Below are positions 24,192-32,319 of a stretch of 46,889 bases of DNA, piece by piece; within the stretch, counting starts at the first letter, position 1; every line of letters begins with the position of its first letter. The notes under the pieces were generated by a model. It saw nothing but the letters and a program-made list of their open reading frames with translations, ran no database searches and was not told the origin of the DNA. A program made the position numbers and the translations under genes. The DNA is from an uncultured Alkalilimnicola sp. (GTDB taxonomy: Bacteria > Pseudomonadota > Gammaproteobacteria > Nitrococcales > AK92), in assembly GCA_937951875.1 (NCBI GenBank), contig CALGAN010000081.1, positions 1 through 46,889 of the forward strand, read 5' to 3'.

Positions 24192-25136
24192 CTACCGCTC
24201 CTCGCTTGGCGCGGCGGCCGGCGTCGGGCGGAGCTGGGTCAGGATGCGTCGTGCTCGGGCGGCGATCCGCGCGGCGAGGAAGTCGCCGCGCAGTTTCACT
24301 TCGAACGCGGCGCTCATCGCGGCTTGAAACATCGTGTGCTTGGGTTGGCGCTCGTAGCACGGGATGTAGTTGGTCTTGTTGCCGAAGCCGAGGATGCGCC
24401 GGTCCTCCTCATCCAGATTGCCGAGGAAGGCGGCGTTGAGGATGAGCGGATGGTAGCGGTAGTAGGCGATATCTTCGGCCTGCAGCGGGATCGCCGGGTC
24501 GTGGAAGCAGTAGAACACGGCCTGGCGCGGTTCGCGGATCGGCGAGCTCTGGCGGTGGATGCCGCTGGTGTCGAACAGGAACGCCGTTCCTGCCGGCCCG
24601 GTGACCGTGACGATCTCCGCGTCGGTCATCCGCGCGACTTCGGCATCCGGCACCACCCGCGGCGCCCGGCCATGGCTGCCCTTGATATAGGCGAAGGCGC
24701 CGCTGCGCACGTCGGTCAGATACACGGCTAGCTTCACTTCCCGCGGCACCCAGTGGATGCGCTGCTGGTCGTACCAGCTGTCGCCGTGCCAGCCGTGGAA
24801 ATCCGCTTCGGTCGGTAGCGACAGCCAGCCCTTGGCTTCGCACAGCGCGAACTCCGGTCCCAGGTAGTCGCGCAGCACCTGCTTGATGAGCGGGTGCAGC
24901 GGCAGGTCGACGAACCCCTGCTCCAGGGTCAGCACGTTCTGCACCATGTGCCGGTAAGGCTCGGTTTTCTCGTAGCCGTCGAAGTCGTTCCAGCGCAGCC
25001 GCTTCAGCAGCACGGCGAAGGCACGCTGCATGGCGGTCAGCATGGGCGGCGGCACGAAGTTGGGCAGCACGGCGATGCCGTCGCGCCGCAGCCGCTCGAC
25101 CAGTTCCTCGGGGGTGGGCAGGGCGTTGGTGTTCAT
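24192..25136 (-). CDS. Phytanoyl-CoA dioxygenase (PhyH)-family Fe(II)/2-oxoglutarate oxygenase
   Basis: A 314-residue non-haem iron oxygenase. The HxD iron motif is WHGDSW (H117, D119). The distal histidine is in SGIHRQSSP (H194), and the 2-oxoglutarate arginine is R201 or R204. The stretch AYIKGSHGRAPRVV is also typical of PhyH proteins. Members hydroxylate small molecules, lipids or sugars; the substrate here is unknown. The ATG overlaps the stop of the upstream glycosyltransferase gene as ATGA, so the two are coupled and may modify the same product. The chosen start is at this overlap; a longer frame reads into the glycosyltransferase gene. The gene ends about 100 nt from the CRISPR array. 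Confidence 0.88.
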   Translation of the reverse strand: MNTNALPTPEELVERLRRDGIAVLPNFVPPPMLTAMQRAFAVLLKRLRWNDFDGYEKTEPYRHMVQNVLTLEQGFVDLPLHPLIKQVLRDYLGPEFALCEAKGWLSLPTEADFHGWHGDSWYDQQRIHWVPREVKLAVYLTDVRSGAFAYIKGSHGRAPRVVPDAEVARMTDAEIVTVTGPAGTAFLFDTSGIHRQSSPIREPRQAVFYCFHDPAIPLQAEDIAYYRYHPLILNAAFLGNLDEEDRRILGFGNKTNYIPCYERQPKHTMFQAAMSAAFEVKLRGDFLAARIAARARRILTQLRPTPAAAPSEER

Positions 25137-26326
25137 GCGGCACCTCGCGACTCTTCGCACCATTGCAGATGGTTGGCGACGCACTCGGCGATGGAGAAGC
25201 GTTCCACCGCGCGGATGCGCGACGCTCTGCCCATGGCCAGGCGCAGCGCCGGGTTAGTTGCCAGCTTGGCGATGGCCGCGGCCAGCGCGGCCGGCTGCTC
25301 GGGCTCGACCAGAATGCCGTTGACCTGATCCTGGACCAGTTCCGGTATGGCCCCGACGCGGGAGGCGATGATCGGCAGCCCGCAAGCCATGGCCTCGGCC
25401 ACGGCCAGGCCAAACGCCTCCTGCCAGCGCGCCGGGTGCACGAACAGATCGGCCGCGCACAGCAGGTTTTCCAGATCGTTCCGCAAGCCGAGCAGCTCGA
25501 CCCGGCCGCCCAGATCCAGTTCCAGCGTCAGATCCCGCAAGTTCTTCTGCTCCGGTCCGTCGCCGACGATGGTGAGATGCCAGCGGTGCGATTCGAGCAG
25601 GGACAGTGCCCGCAGCAGCACATCGATGCCCTTGGCCCGGATCAGGTGCGATGCGGTGATCAGCCGCAGGCAGCCGGTGCCGGCGGGCCGCGTCCGCGGT
25701 CGAAAGCGGGTGGTGTCGACGCCGTTGTAAATCCGCCGGATCGGCGTGCCGCGGTGGAAGCGCCGGTGGTTGCGGGCGCGGACATAGTCGGATACGGCGC
25801 CTATGCCGGACAGGCGCAGGACGCTCACCCGGTCCAGGCAGCGCCTGAGCCAGCGAAACCGCACGGGATGCGGATCGTTCTGACCGGAAATGTGGTCGAT
25901 CAGAATTACCCGCGCCGGATAGGCGAGGTAGGCGAGCAGGGCCAGCGGTTCGCGTACCGCGACGAAGTTGAGGTGCAGCACGTCGTAGGACGACAGTCGG
26001 CGAATCGCGCTCAACGGCCGTTGGGTGAGCGTTTCCACCGAATACCAGCGCGCGCCGGTGAGCACCAGCTGGCGGAGGAAGCTCGGCAAGGGGTTGGGAA
26101 GCGTGAAGACGTCGACGTGATTGCCTCGCTCGGCCGCGGCTTGGCAAAAGCATAGGATCCATTGCTCCAGCGAGCCGTTCTTGTTCGGTTGCAATTGAAA
26201 GATGAGCGCGATGCGGGGGGCGCGAACGCTGTTGGAGGGAGGCAATCGGATCGGCCGGCTTTCGACGGGGAGCGCGGTTTCGCTGCCACCGGCGGTCGCG
26301 GGCGACGCGCTCTGTCTGTTGAGCAT
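25133..26326 (-). CDS. Glycosyltransferase family 4
   Basis: A 397-residue GT-B fold glycosyltransferase of the GT4 group. The acceptor-side N-terminal half begins at PRIALIFQLQPNKNGSLEQW (about 37). The donor-side half shows IYNGVDTTRFRPR, LITASHLIRAKGIDVLLRAL, LTIVGDGPEQKNL and the catalytic E-x7-E in EAFGLAVAE (E303-E311). GT4 enzymes use nucleotide sugars with retention of configuration. The first 35 residues are low-complexity and not part of the fold. Because it overlaps the PhyH oxygenase gene, a glycosylated and hydroxylated surface or secondary metabolite is plausible, though no other biosynthetic gene is present. Confidence 0.92.
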   Translation of the reverse strand: MLNRQSASPATAGGSETALPVESRPIRLPPSNSVRAPRIALIFQLQPNKNGSLEQWILCFCQAAAERGNHVDVFTLPNPLPSFLRQLVLTGARWYSVETLTQRPLSAIRRLSSYDVLHLNFVAVREPLALLAYLAYPARVILIDHISGQNDPHPVRFRWLRRCLDRVSVLRLSGIGAVSDYVRARNHRRFHRGTPIRRIYNGVDTTRFRPRTRPAGTGCLRLITASHLIRAKGIDVLLRALSLLESHRWHLTIVGDGPEQKNLRDLTLELDLGGRVELLGLRNDLENLLCAADLFVHPARWQEAFGLAVAEAMACGLPIIASRVGAIPELVQDQVNGILVEPEQPAALAAAIAKLATNPALRLAMGRASRIRAVERFSIAECVANHLQWCEESRGAA

Positions 26327-26705
26327 GGCGGTCCTCCTTAGTTTTTGCTGGTCGATTCGCTTCCGCTGGCAATGCTGGCAACCGTCGCACGCGTGCGCCG
26401 ACCGGCAGGTGCGCGAAGGACTTGGGCACCTGCCGTGACGACGGAAGACACAGGAGCGCTCGGGCTAGCGGCCCGGATGTGAGCGGATGCCAAGAAGCAG
26501 GACGGGCCGGTATCCGGGAGCTGAGGCCGAGAACGACCGGATCGGCGCCGATTCCGTAAGGGCCAATGTTGGCGCTGTCGCGAGCTATCTCAAGTTGGGT
26601 ACGGAAGCGCGTTTCGGCGCAGCCGGCCGGGGGGCTTTTAATCCATGTTGTTATTTCTCACTGCGTGCGCGGTGATGAATAAGCCCGCCGCTAGCGGCCC
26701 GTGCC
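26327..26705. other. Gene-free stretch with an isolated CRISPR-like hairpin
   Basis: About 380 nt without a supportable gene lie between the glycosyltransferase start and a membrane protein gene. The only structure I see is the repeat-like hairpin at 26654-26682. Confidence 0.6.
26654..26682 (+). repeat. Isolated CRISPR-repeat-like hairpin
   Basis: Over 29 positions it matches the array repeat at 20, including the central GCGTGCGCGG and the following GATGAA. The differences in the stem are mostly compensated: TCACTGCG pairs with CGCGGTGA (one G-T pair). It lies 2.6 kb from the array, with no second copy next to it. Confidence 0.5.
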
Positions 26706-27701
26706 TCAGCGCCTGAACGGCACATACTGGCGGTGCGGACTAGCGCCGCGCCAGATGAAGCTTTCGTAGTAGTAGTGCAGGAACGAGATGGTCAGGACGG
26801 CCACGTTGACCAGCGGCAGGTGCTGGTGCGTGGTCAGCGCATAGGCGATGAGGATCGACACGGCCGGCAACAGCAACAGCGGCGGTAGGCGGCTGAATCG
26901 GGTCAGGCGATAGAGCAGGTTGACCGGCCGCGTGCGGTTGCGGTTGCCGTCGTGGGTGACGTAGATGATGTAGGCGGTGGCGTCATGGATGACGCGCGGA
27001 ACCAGGATGACGAACAAGGTGTAGCCGATTTCGTTGATGAGCAGCGCCGAGCCGAGCAGCGCCACGTTACCCCACAGATACCACGTGCCGATCCGGTGGC
27101 GGGCGTCGCCGGTGAGGCGGATGGCCAGCACGATCACCGCCGCGCACAGGCCCACCGCCACGAGGGTCGTCACCTGATATACGCTCACCGGCCCGAGCAT
27201 CACCTCGCCCAGGTAAGTCTTGCCGTACACGTTGATGTAGATCGCGAAGCCGGTGAGCACCGCCAGCCATTTCCATAGCCTGAAGACGGGCGAGGGCGGC
27301 GCGCCCATCATCATCAGCGTCAGGCCGAGCTGCTGCGCCAGCACGTGGTAGACCGTGTAGAAGGCGAGGAACACGAACAACGCTCGCTGGCCGACAGGCT
27401 GCGGGCCGAACTGGCCCGCGCAGGCGATGGCGGCGAACGCCAGCAGCGGTGGCAGCAGCTTGTACCGGTAGTGGCTCAGGTACTCGCGGTCGGCCATGGT
27501 CAGCAGGCTGGCGACGATGTGCGGCAGGCCGAAGATCACGGTCCAGAACGCCCAGCGCTCGGGGGCAGCGGGTAGATGCTGCCGAAGCAGTACACCGTCC
27601 AGGGCCAGGGTATCGACGGCGACCAGAAACAGCGAAATCGGAATCAGCGCATACAGCGCCAGCAGCCAGCGGCAATCGACGGCGCGCAGTTGAGCTTCCA
27701 C
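26706..27701 (-). CDS. Polytopic membrane protein with conserved-looking histidines, unknown function
   Basis: A 331-residue integral membrane protein with about eight hydrophobic helices. Histidines sit at regular places in or near the membrane: FGLPHIVASL (near 60), YTVYHVLAQQ (near 120), RVIHDATAYIIYVTHDGN (near 240) and FLHYYYESFIW (near 310). This arrangement recalls membrane metal enzymes such as the Brp/Blh carotenoid oxygenases and fatty-acid hydroxylases, but I cannot assign a family with confidence. It is transcribed in the same direction as the upstream lipase-unit genes but is separated from them by a 150-nt gap. Confidence 0.72.
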   Translation of the reverse strand: MEAQLRAVDCRWLLALYALIPISLFLVAVDTLALDGVLLRQHLPAAPERWAFWTVIFGLPHIVASLLTMADREYLSHYRYKLLPPLLAFAAIACAGQFGPQPVGQRALFVFLAFYTVYHVLAQQLGLTLMMMGAPPSPVFRLWKWLAVLTGFAIYINVYGKTYLGEVMLGPVSVYQVTTLVAVGLCAAVIVLAIRLTGDARHRIGTWYLWGNVALLGSALLINEIGYTLFVILVPRVIHDATAYIIYVTHDGNRNRTRPVNLLYRLTRFSRLPPLLLLPAVSILIAYALTTHQHLPLVNVAVLTISFLHYYYESFIWRGASPHRQYVPFRR

Positions 27702-27851
27702 GGCGTCCTCGGACTTTGTTGAGACGTTTGCTATTGATGTCTCAGTAAAGCACAGGCTGCGGCGAAGGCCAGGGGCCGCATGCCGCCGCGCGACAACGAT
27801 GCTCCGCGATCAGGGATGGCGTCGTCGTCGGGCGGCGGTTCGGGAACGCGC

Positions 27852-28943
27852 TCAGCGCGCGTTTTCCCGATCGTAGGCCTGAACCGCGGCTATTTCCTGT
27901 TCGGCGAAGTGCTTGCGCCTCAGCTCGGCGATCTGCGCTTCCTTGTCCTGAGGGCTCAGCGCCGACGCATCGATCAGCGACCGCTCCTGCCGGTAGAGCT
28001 GGTAGCGGCGCTCCCACTCCGCGTGCAGCGTCTCCATCTTCGCCAGCTCATGCGTGGCTTCGATGCCAAGGCGCTGCTCGCGCAGATACTGCACGTCGGC
28101 CTCCGAGGCACCGCGCGCGCGCATGGCGGCCACCTCCGCCGCCAGGTCATCGACCCGGGCCCCTTCGACCTCCAGCGGCGGTGCGTCGGACGGTAGCTGC
28201 CGGCGCAGCGCCTCCAGCCGGTCGCGGCGCTGTTCCGGCGTCAGCGAGCGATCCTGCTCGATGCGCATCGCTTCGAGCGTGTAGCGGGTTTGCGCTTCCT
28301 CGTGGCCGAACAGGGCATCGGCGGTGTCGGCGTCGAAGTGCTGCCGGCGCAGCGCATACATGCGTTCGAACAAGCGCGCCGGCGTCTCGGCCGTGGCCTG
28401 CATCGACATCGCCTCCGCCATCAGACGGTCGAGTTCCTGGCGATAGGCCTGATAGGTCGCGAATAGCGCCGCGGCGCGCTCGCCCGCCGTACCGGGCAGT
28501 GCGCGCAACAGCGTCTCCTGAGCGTACTGCGGGCGCTCGGCGGCGAACGGCTCGAACTCGGCGCGCAGCACCTCGAACGCAGCGATCAGCTTGTCGTCGA
28601 TCTGCAGCTGGCCGTAGGGATCGAGGTGAAACATGCTCGCTATGGCGTGCAGGTCGTCCATCGCCAGCTCCGGTGCCGATGTCTGTTCTGCGGTCCGCTC
28701 CGGCGCGCTCATCGTGGCGGTCGATGCGACCGGCGTGCCGGCGTCGATCGGCTGCGGCGCCATGGCGGGCGCGGACGGTTCCGGCAGCGGGGCGGTGGTG
28801 GCGGCCGTGTCGTGGTCGCCGACATCGCGATCGAGCGACAGCCAGATGCCGGCACCGACCGCCGCCACGCCGATCGCGGCGATGATGGCGAGGGTCGGCA
28901 GACGTGACGTTTGCGAATCCGGGCGCGTGTTCGGGCGTGGCAT
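27852..28943 (-). CDS. lifO: Lipase-specific foldase (lipase chaperone)
   Basis: Lif foldases are anchored in the inner membrane and fold secreted lipases in the periplasm before type II export. The protein has 363 residues. An N-terminal anchor (about 15-36, LPTLAIIAAIGVAAVGAGIW) is followed by a Pro/Ala-rich linker (about 40-90) and a long alpha-helical domain. HFDADTADALFGHEEAQTRY and LRREQRLGIEATHELAKME-like helices, seen here as LREQRLGIEATHELAK, are characteristic. The C-terminal KEAQIAELRRKHFAEQEI is also typical. GGAGA precedes the ATG. It follows the parvulin and lipase genes on the same strand, so its client is probably the lipase at 29970-30605. Confidence 0.88.
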   Translation of the reverse strand: MPRPNTRPDSQTSRLPTLAIIAAIGVAAVGAGIWLSLDRDVGDHDTAATTAPLPEPSAPAMAPQPIDAGTPVASTATMSAPERTAEQTSAPELAMDDLHAIASMFHLDPYGQLQIDDKLIAAFEVLRAEFEPFAAERPQYAQETLLRALPGTAGERAAALFATYQAYRQELDRLMAEAMSMQATAETPARLFERMYALRRQHFDADTADALFGHEEAQTRYTLEAMRIEQDRSLTPEQRRDRLEALRRQLPSDAPPLEVEGARVDDLAAEVAAMRARGASEADVQYLREQRLGIEATHELAKMETLHAEWERRYQLYRQERSLIDASALSPQDKEAQIAELRRKHFAEQEIAAVQAYDRENAR

Positions 28944-28964
28944 GGCGTGTCTCCGCGAACGGTT

Positions 28965-29837
28965 TCAGTTGGCCAGGATTTCGACCTTTGCCGAGGCGCG
29001 CATCTGATCGATCATCTGTTGAATCTTCTGATTGCGCAGCTCGCCTTCTATCCAGGCGCGGGCGGTCTCCAGCGGCACCTGTTCCAGCTGCCGCACGCCC
29101 TCGACACGCACGACATGCCAGCCTTGCGGCGTCTGCAGCGGCTGGTCGGTGAAGGTACCGGCCTGCATGGCGCGTACCGCGTCGGCGATGGTCGTGGGCA
29201 GCTGCTCCGCCATCAGCCAGCCGAGGCTGCCGCCATTCGCGGCCTCGGGAGCCTGCGACATTTCGCTGGCCAGCTGCGCGAAGTCGGCGCCGTCCTTGAG
29301 CTTGGCGATGACGGCGCGGGCGCTGGCTTCGTCCGCGGTCACGATCTGGCGCAGGTCGTATTCGAAATGCTTCGGCAGCTGCGCGTAGTACTCAGCGATG
29401 GCGGCGTCGTCGATTTCGATCTTCTTGCTGGCTTCCGCTAGGAAGCGCTGGGCGATCAGCGTGTCGCGCTGCAGCGCCAGCTCGTGGAGGAAGGCGTCGT
29501 CCGTACCGAAGCCTTGCTTGGCCGCTTCCTGCACCACCGCTTCGAGCGTGATCAGCCGGTCGAGGATGGCCTGGTGGTCCGCTTCCGTCAGTTCCGGCTG
29601 CGCCGTTTGCCCGGTAGCCTCGGCTTCGCTGGCTCTTTCCTGACGCGTCACGCCGAGCATGACCTCGAACACCCCGCGCGGGATCGGTCGGCCGTTGACC
29701 GTGGCGACCGGCTCGTTGCCGGAGCGGGGTAAGGCTTGCGGCAGACTGGCTTCGCTACTGCAGGCGGTGACGGCGGCCAATGACGCGAGCAACAGCAGTC
29801 TGTGGATGATCGGCGTTGGAATGGGACGATGCGGCAT
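28965..29837 (-). CDS. Parvulin-type peptidyl-prolyl isomerase lipoprotein (SurA/PpiC-like)
   Basis: A 290-residue periplasmic folding factor. The N-terminal signal ends in a lipobox, LAAVTAC, so it should be a lipoprotein. Residues about 40-160 resemble the SurA N-terminal helical region. The parvulin domain (about 165-265) contains FEYDLRQIVTADEASARAVI, GADFAQLASEMSQAPEAANG and GSLGWLMAEQL, all characteristic. The ATG at 29837 is preferred because GGAAGAG lies upstream and the lipoprotein signal begins here; an upstream in-frame ATG adds 12 residues. It lies between the lipase gene and the foldase gene on one strand, so it probably assists lipase folding. The EpsD-like type is an alternative. 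Confidence 0.87.
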   Translation of the reverse strand: MPHRPIPTPIIHRLLLLASLAAVTACSSEASLPQALPRSGNEPVATVNGRPIPRGVFEVMLGVTRQERASEAEATGQTAQPELTEADHQAILDRLITLEAVVQEAAKQGFGTDDAFLHELALQRDTLIAQRFLAEASKKIEIDDAAIAEYYAQLPKHFEYDLRQIVTADEASARAVIAKLKDGADFAQLASEMSQAPEAANGGSLGWLMAEQLPTTIADAVRAMQAGTFTDQPLQTPQGWHVVRVEGVRQLEQVPLETARAWIEGELRNQKIQQMIDQMRASAKVEILAN

Positions 29838-29969
29838 GGTGTGCTCTTCCGGGACGCATGATTCTGTGTTCACGCTCGGAAAAACCGCCGCCGAGCCGGC
29901 GGCGGTGACGTAAGGCGACGTCGATCCGGTCGCGTGAGCAGCGAGCGTGTGACTATCGACTTACAGCGC

Positions 29970-30605
29970 TTACTGCAGTTCCCGACGGACGTCGTTGTAG
30001 ACGCCGGCGTCGGTCAGCAGCGCCAGGTGGTTGACCTGCGAGGTCAGACGGCTCTGGCCGCAGGCGGCGCTGCTGGCCGGGATGATGATGCCGTCCACCA
30101 GCGACCACAGCGAGCGGTCGCAGCCGCGACCGGCCAGCGTGATCAGGAAGGTCGACAGCGGCCGCATCTCGAAGCAGGCCGGGCTGACGCAGGCGTACGC
30201 CCAGGTGGTGCCGCTGTGCGGCGAGCCGAGGCTGATGAAGCGGCGCACGTTGCTCTGGCCGTTCTGCATCACCAGGTACCAGCGCGTCACCAGGCCGCCG
30301 TTGGAGTGGGCGATGATGTTCACCTTGGCGTTGCCATGGCGGGCGCGGACCGTGTTGACCAGGCTGCCCAGCTGCGAGGCGCTGACCATGTTGGAGTTGA
30401 CCAGCGACGCATAGTCGAACTTATACAGCTGATTCGACGGATAGCCGCTGGCGACGAAGCGCGACGCCATGATGTCCCAGTTGCTGCCGCTACCGGAGTA
30501 GCCGTGCACGAAGATGATCGGACCGTTGGCGCTGGCCGTCGCCGGCGCCAGAGCGGCCACGGCGGCGGAAGCGACGAAAGCGAGACGCGCAAGCAGTTTC
30601 TTCAT
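29970..30605 (-). CDS. Secreted triacylglycerol lipase
   Basis: A 211-residue alpha/beta hydrolase with a signal peptide (about 1-27; hydrophobic core VASAAVAALAPA, cleavage after ASA). The oxyanion-hole region is PIIFVHGYSGSGSNW. The nucleophile is S101 in AHSNGG. D171 (SLVDGIIIP) and H193 (VNHLALLTD) complete the triad. Four cysteines (in ACVSPACF, RGCD and AACG) could form two disulfides. The size is closer to small family I.4/I.7-type lipases than to the roughly 300-residue Lif-dependent family I.1/I.2 enzymes. The ATG at 30605 has GAGGAG 7 nt upstream. A parvulin and a lipase foldase gene follow on the same strand. Confidence 0.9.
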   Translation of the reverse strand: MKKLLARLAFVASAAVAALAPATASANGPIIFVHGYSGSGSNWDIMASRFVASGYPSNQLYKFDYASLVNSNMVSASQLGSLVNTVRARHGNAKVNIIAHSNGGLVTRWYLVMQNGQSNVRRFISLGSPHSGTTWAYACVSPACFEMRPLSTFLITLAGRGCDRSLWSLVDGIIIPASSAACGQSRLTSQVNHLALLTDAGVYNDVRRELQ

Positions 30606-31133
30606 GATTGATCTCCTCACTGGCGTTGGTGTTGTTGCCGCTGCTCCGGCGATATGGATCGACCGGTCCGGGCTCTGACGGCCCGTGTAGGCTTTTCGAT
30701 GGTCGGAACCGCGAGACCATCGCCTCCGACAGTGCTTGTGAACCCTGCGCCGCCTCCCTGCGCGGTCGGCGCCAATCCTCGACGACCCGGTCTATCCTGC
30801 CCCCAGGAGTTTGATCAAAGTGAAGCGCTGTCTCGCGAGGCGGCGATCAATCTACGAGAAGCAAAGAAGTGACGTCTTTCACGTTTTGGCACTTTGATAA
30901 GCCATTGCAACAAAGTATTGCTTCGGTGTGACGCAACGCAGCAAATGGCTTGGAGATCGTTCGTAGCACAGAGGCAATCTATGGAAAACCATAGGTTTTG
31001 AGCCTTTTTGTCGTTCTGTAACACTGGACGCCAGCTTCTCGGGAAAATGGAGCGTTGTGTGATGGCGGCGCCGTGTCCGTTAGTGGTGCAAGTGTCGGCC
31101 GCGGCGTGCCGGTTCTTGCCACCGATGGTGGGA

Positions 31134-31340
31134 CGAAGACAGGAGGGTGGTGTTCGACCACCGAACCGTACCGCGAGGAGAGCAGGGTGGCTATGCGCCA
31201 GGGCGGCGGCTCGCGCTGGCCCGGGCCGGGTGGCAAGGGCATCTACGGTACCGGCGCGATCCTACGATGTCATCGATCACGGCACGCCCAAGCCGCTGAT
31301 CAACGACCTGCGTTGGGACGGCCACGGCTGGCCGCGGTAA
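31134..31340 (+). pseudogene. Remnant of a GH43-type glycoside hydrolase C-terminus
   Basis: Two pieces in different frames together recall the end of GH43 arabinanases. The first piece reads YREESRVAMRQGGGSRWPGP and GGKGIYGTG, like the family RW-x-GPG-x-x-x-x-Y segment. The second reads SYDVIDHGTPKPLIND and LRWDGHGWPR followed by a stop, like the family ending YD...NGTPxLxIxxLxWDxDGWP. A frame change and the loss of perhaps a dozen residues lie near 31255. No N-terminal part is found. The assignment rests on motif memory, not alignment. Confidence 0.55.
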
Positions 31341-31682
31341 CGCGACGAATCGGGGCTGACCGATCCCTACATGGCGATGCTTCTGGCAATTGGCTGCCCC
31401 ATGCGTTTTAGGTGATCGATTTTTTATTTGGTAAAGCTGGCTAGTATTTGGGGTAAATTAGTAAATATAAATTGTTACTATTTGAGGTCGATGGCGTTCC
31501 ACTTTCAAGATGCCGGATTGCCAACGCGGCCTTGTCGGGCGTAGGGTGCGATTGGCCGTTTCATGAGCGGTGTTTCGTTCCTTGCCGTTCCCGCGATACG
31601 GGCCTGGCGCAAGCTGGGGTGCGCTCCAGCCGTTCCTCTCGCTTTTCTCGCAAGGGCGGTGGGCGCCGATGCCCTCATTCTG

Positions 31683-31708
31683 GCCCTCTCCCGCAGCCGG
31701 GAGAGGGC
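31683..31708. repeat. REP-like perfect 11-bp hairpin
   Basis: GCCCTCTCCCG and CGGGAGAGGGC surround a CAGC loop. It resembles the inner palindromes of the 5357-5542 element. It lies just 3' of the YbaK-type gene, with no T-run. Confidence 0.6.
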
Positions 31709-31738
31709 GGGTACGATGGCTACGGTAGTGGTAAGGAT

Positions 31739-32194
31739 TCAGAATCGCAGCAGGTTGGGGCGAGCCAGGCGTTCGAAATCCTGGTAGCGGATGCGCAGCA
31801 CCTCGTCATGGCTGCCGGCGTTGAAGGCGATTTTCTCGTCCTCGCGCAGCCGAGGGTTGACGAACACCTCCATGCCGTACATGCCGCCGAACGGCGGCAT
31901 CGCTCCGAGGTCGCAGTCGGGGAACGCTGCGCGCAGCTCGTCTTCGTCGGCCAGCGTCACCTCGCGCGCGCCCAACGCGTGGCGTAGCTCTTCGAGGTGC
32001 ACCTGCTCGCTGGCGGGCAGCACCGCCATGCACAACTGGCCGTCGGCCTTGACGACCACGGTCTTGGCGAAATCGTGGCCGGAGACGTGCGCCGCCTGGG
32101 CCGTGCGCTGCGCGTCGTATGCGACGGGATGGGGAATGGTCTGGTAGTGGACGCGGTTGCTGTCCAGCAACTGCTTGAGACGGGGCATGATCAT
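31739..32194 (-). CDS. YbaK/ProX-type aminoacyl-tRNA deacylase
   Basis: A 151-residue member of the YbaK/prolyl-tRNA editing domain family, which hydrolyses mischarged aminoacyl-tRNAs in trans. Visible signatures are VHYQTIPHPVAYDAQRTAQ (about 14-32), DFAKTVVVKADGQLCMAVLP with the catalytic lysine region, and LGAMPPFGGMYGMEVFVNP near 95-115, the conserved GxxxPFG block. The final NAGSHDEVLRIRYQDF is also typical. The ATG at 32194 has AGGAG 8 nt upstream; the longer open frame upstream does not belong to it. Which tRNA is cleared cannot be told. Confidence 0.88.
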   Translation of the reverse strand: MIMPRLKQLLDSNRVHYQTIPHPVAYDAQRTAQAAHVSGHDFAKTVVVKADGQLCMAVLPASEQVHLEELRHALGAREVTLADEDELRAAFPDCDLGAMPPFGGMYGMEVFVNPRLREDEKIAFNAGSHDEVLRIRYQDFERLARPNLLRF

Positions 32195-32319
32195 CACGGA
32201 ACTCCTCGCGGCGGCGACCGCCGACACCCAAGGGGCCATTGTCTCCGCGATGTGTGGGCAGGCGCCCGATAGGCAAGGGGAAACGGCCGTCGCGCCGGAC
32301 CGGTGTCGTGCGCGCCGTT

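Larger units (their letters stand above)
30606..31738. other. AT-richer gene-poor stretch with a GH43 remnant
   Basis: About 1.1 kb with no intact gene. 30860-31020 and 31400-31490 are clearly less GC-rich than the neighbours. A degraded glycoside hydrolase fragment lies at about 31134-31340, a TAGTAA/TTACTA inverted repeat at 31459-31480, and a perfect REP-like hairpin at 31683-31708. Other short frames have no recognisable content. Confidence 0.6.
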
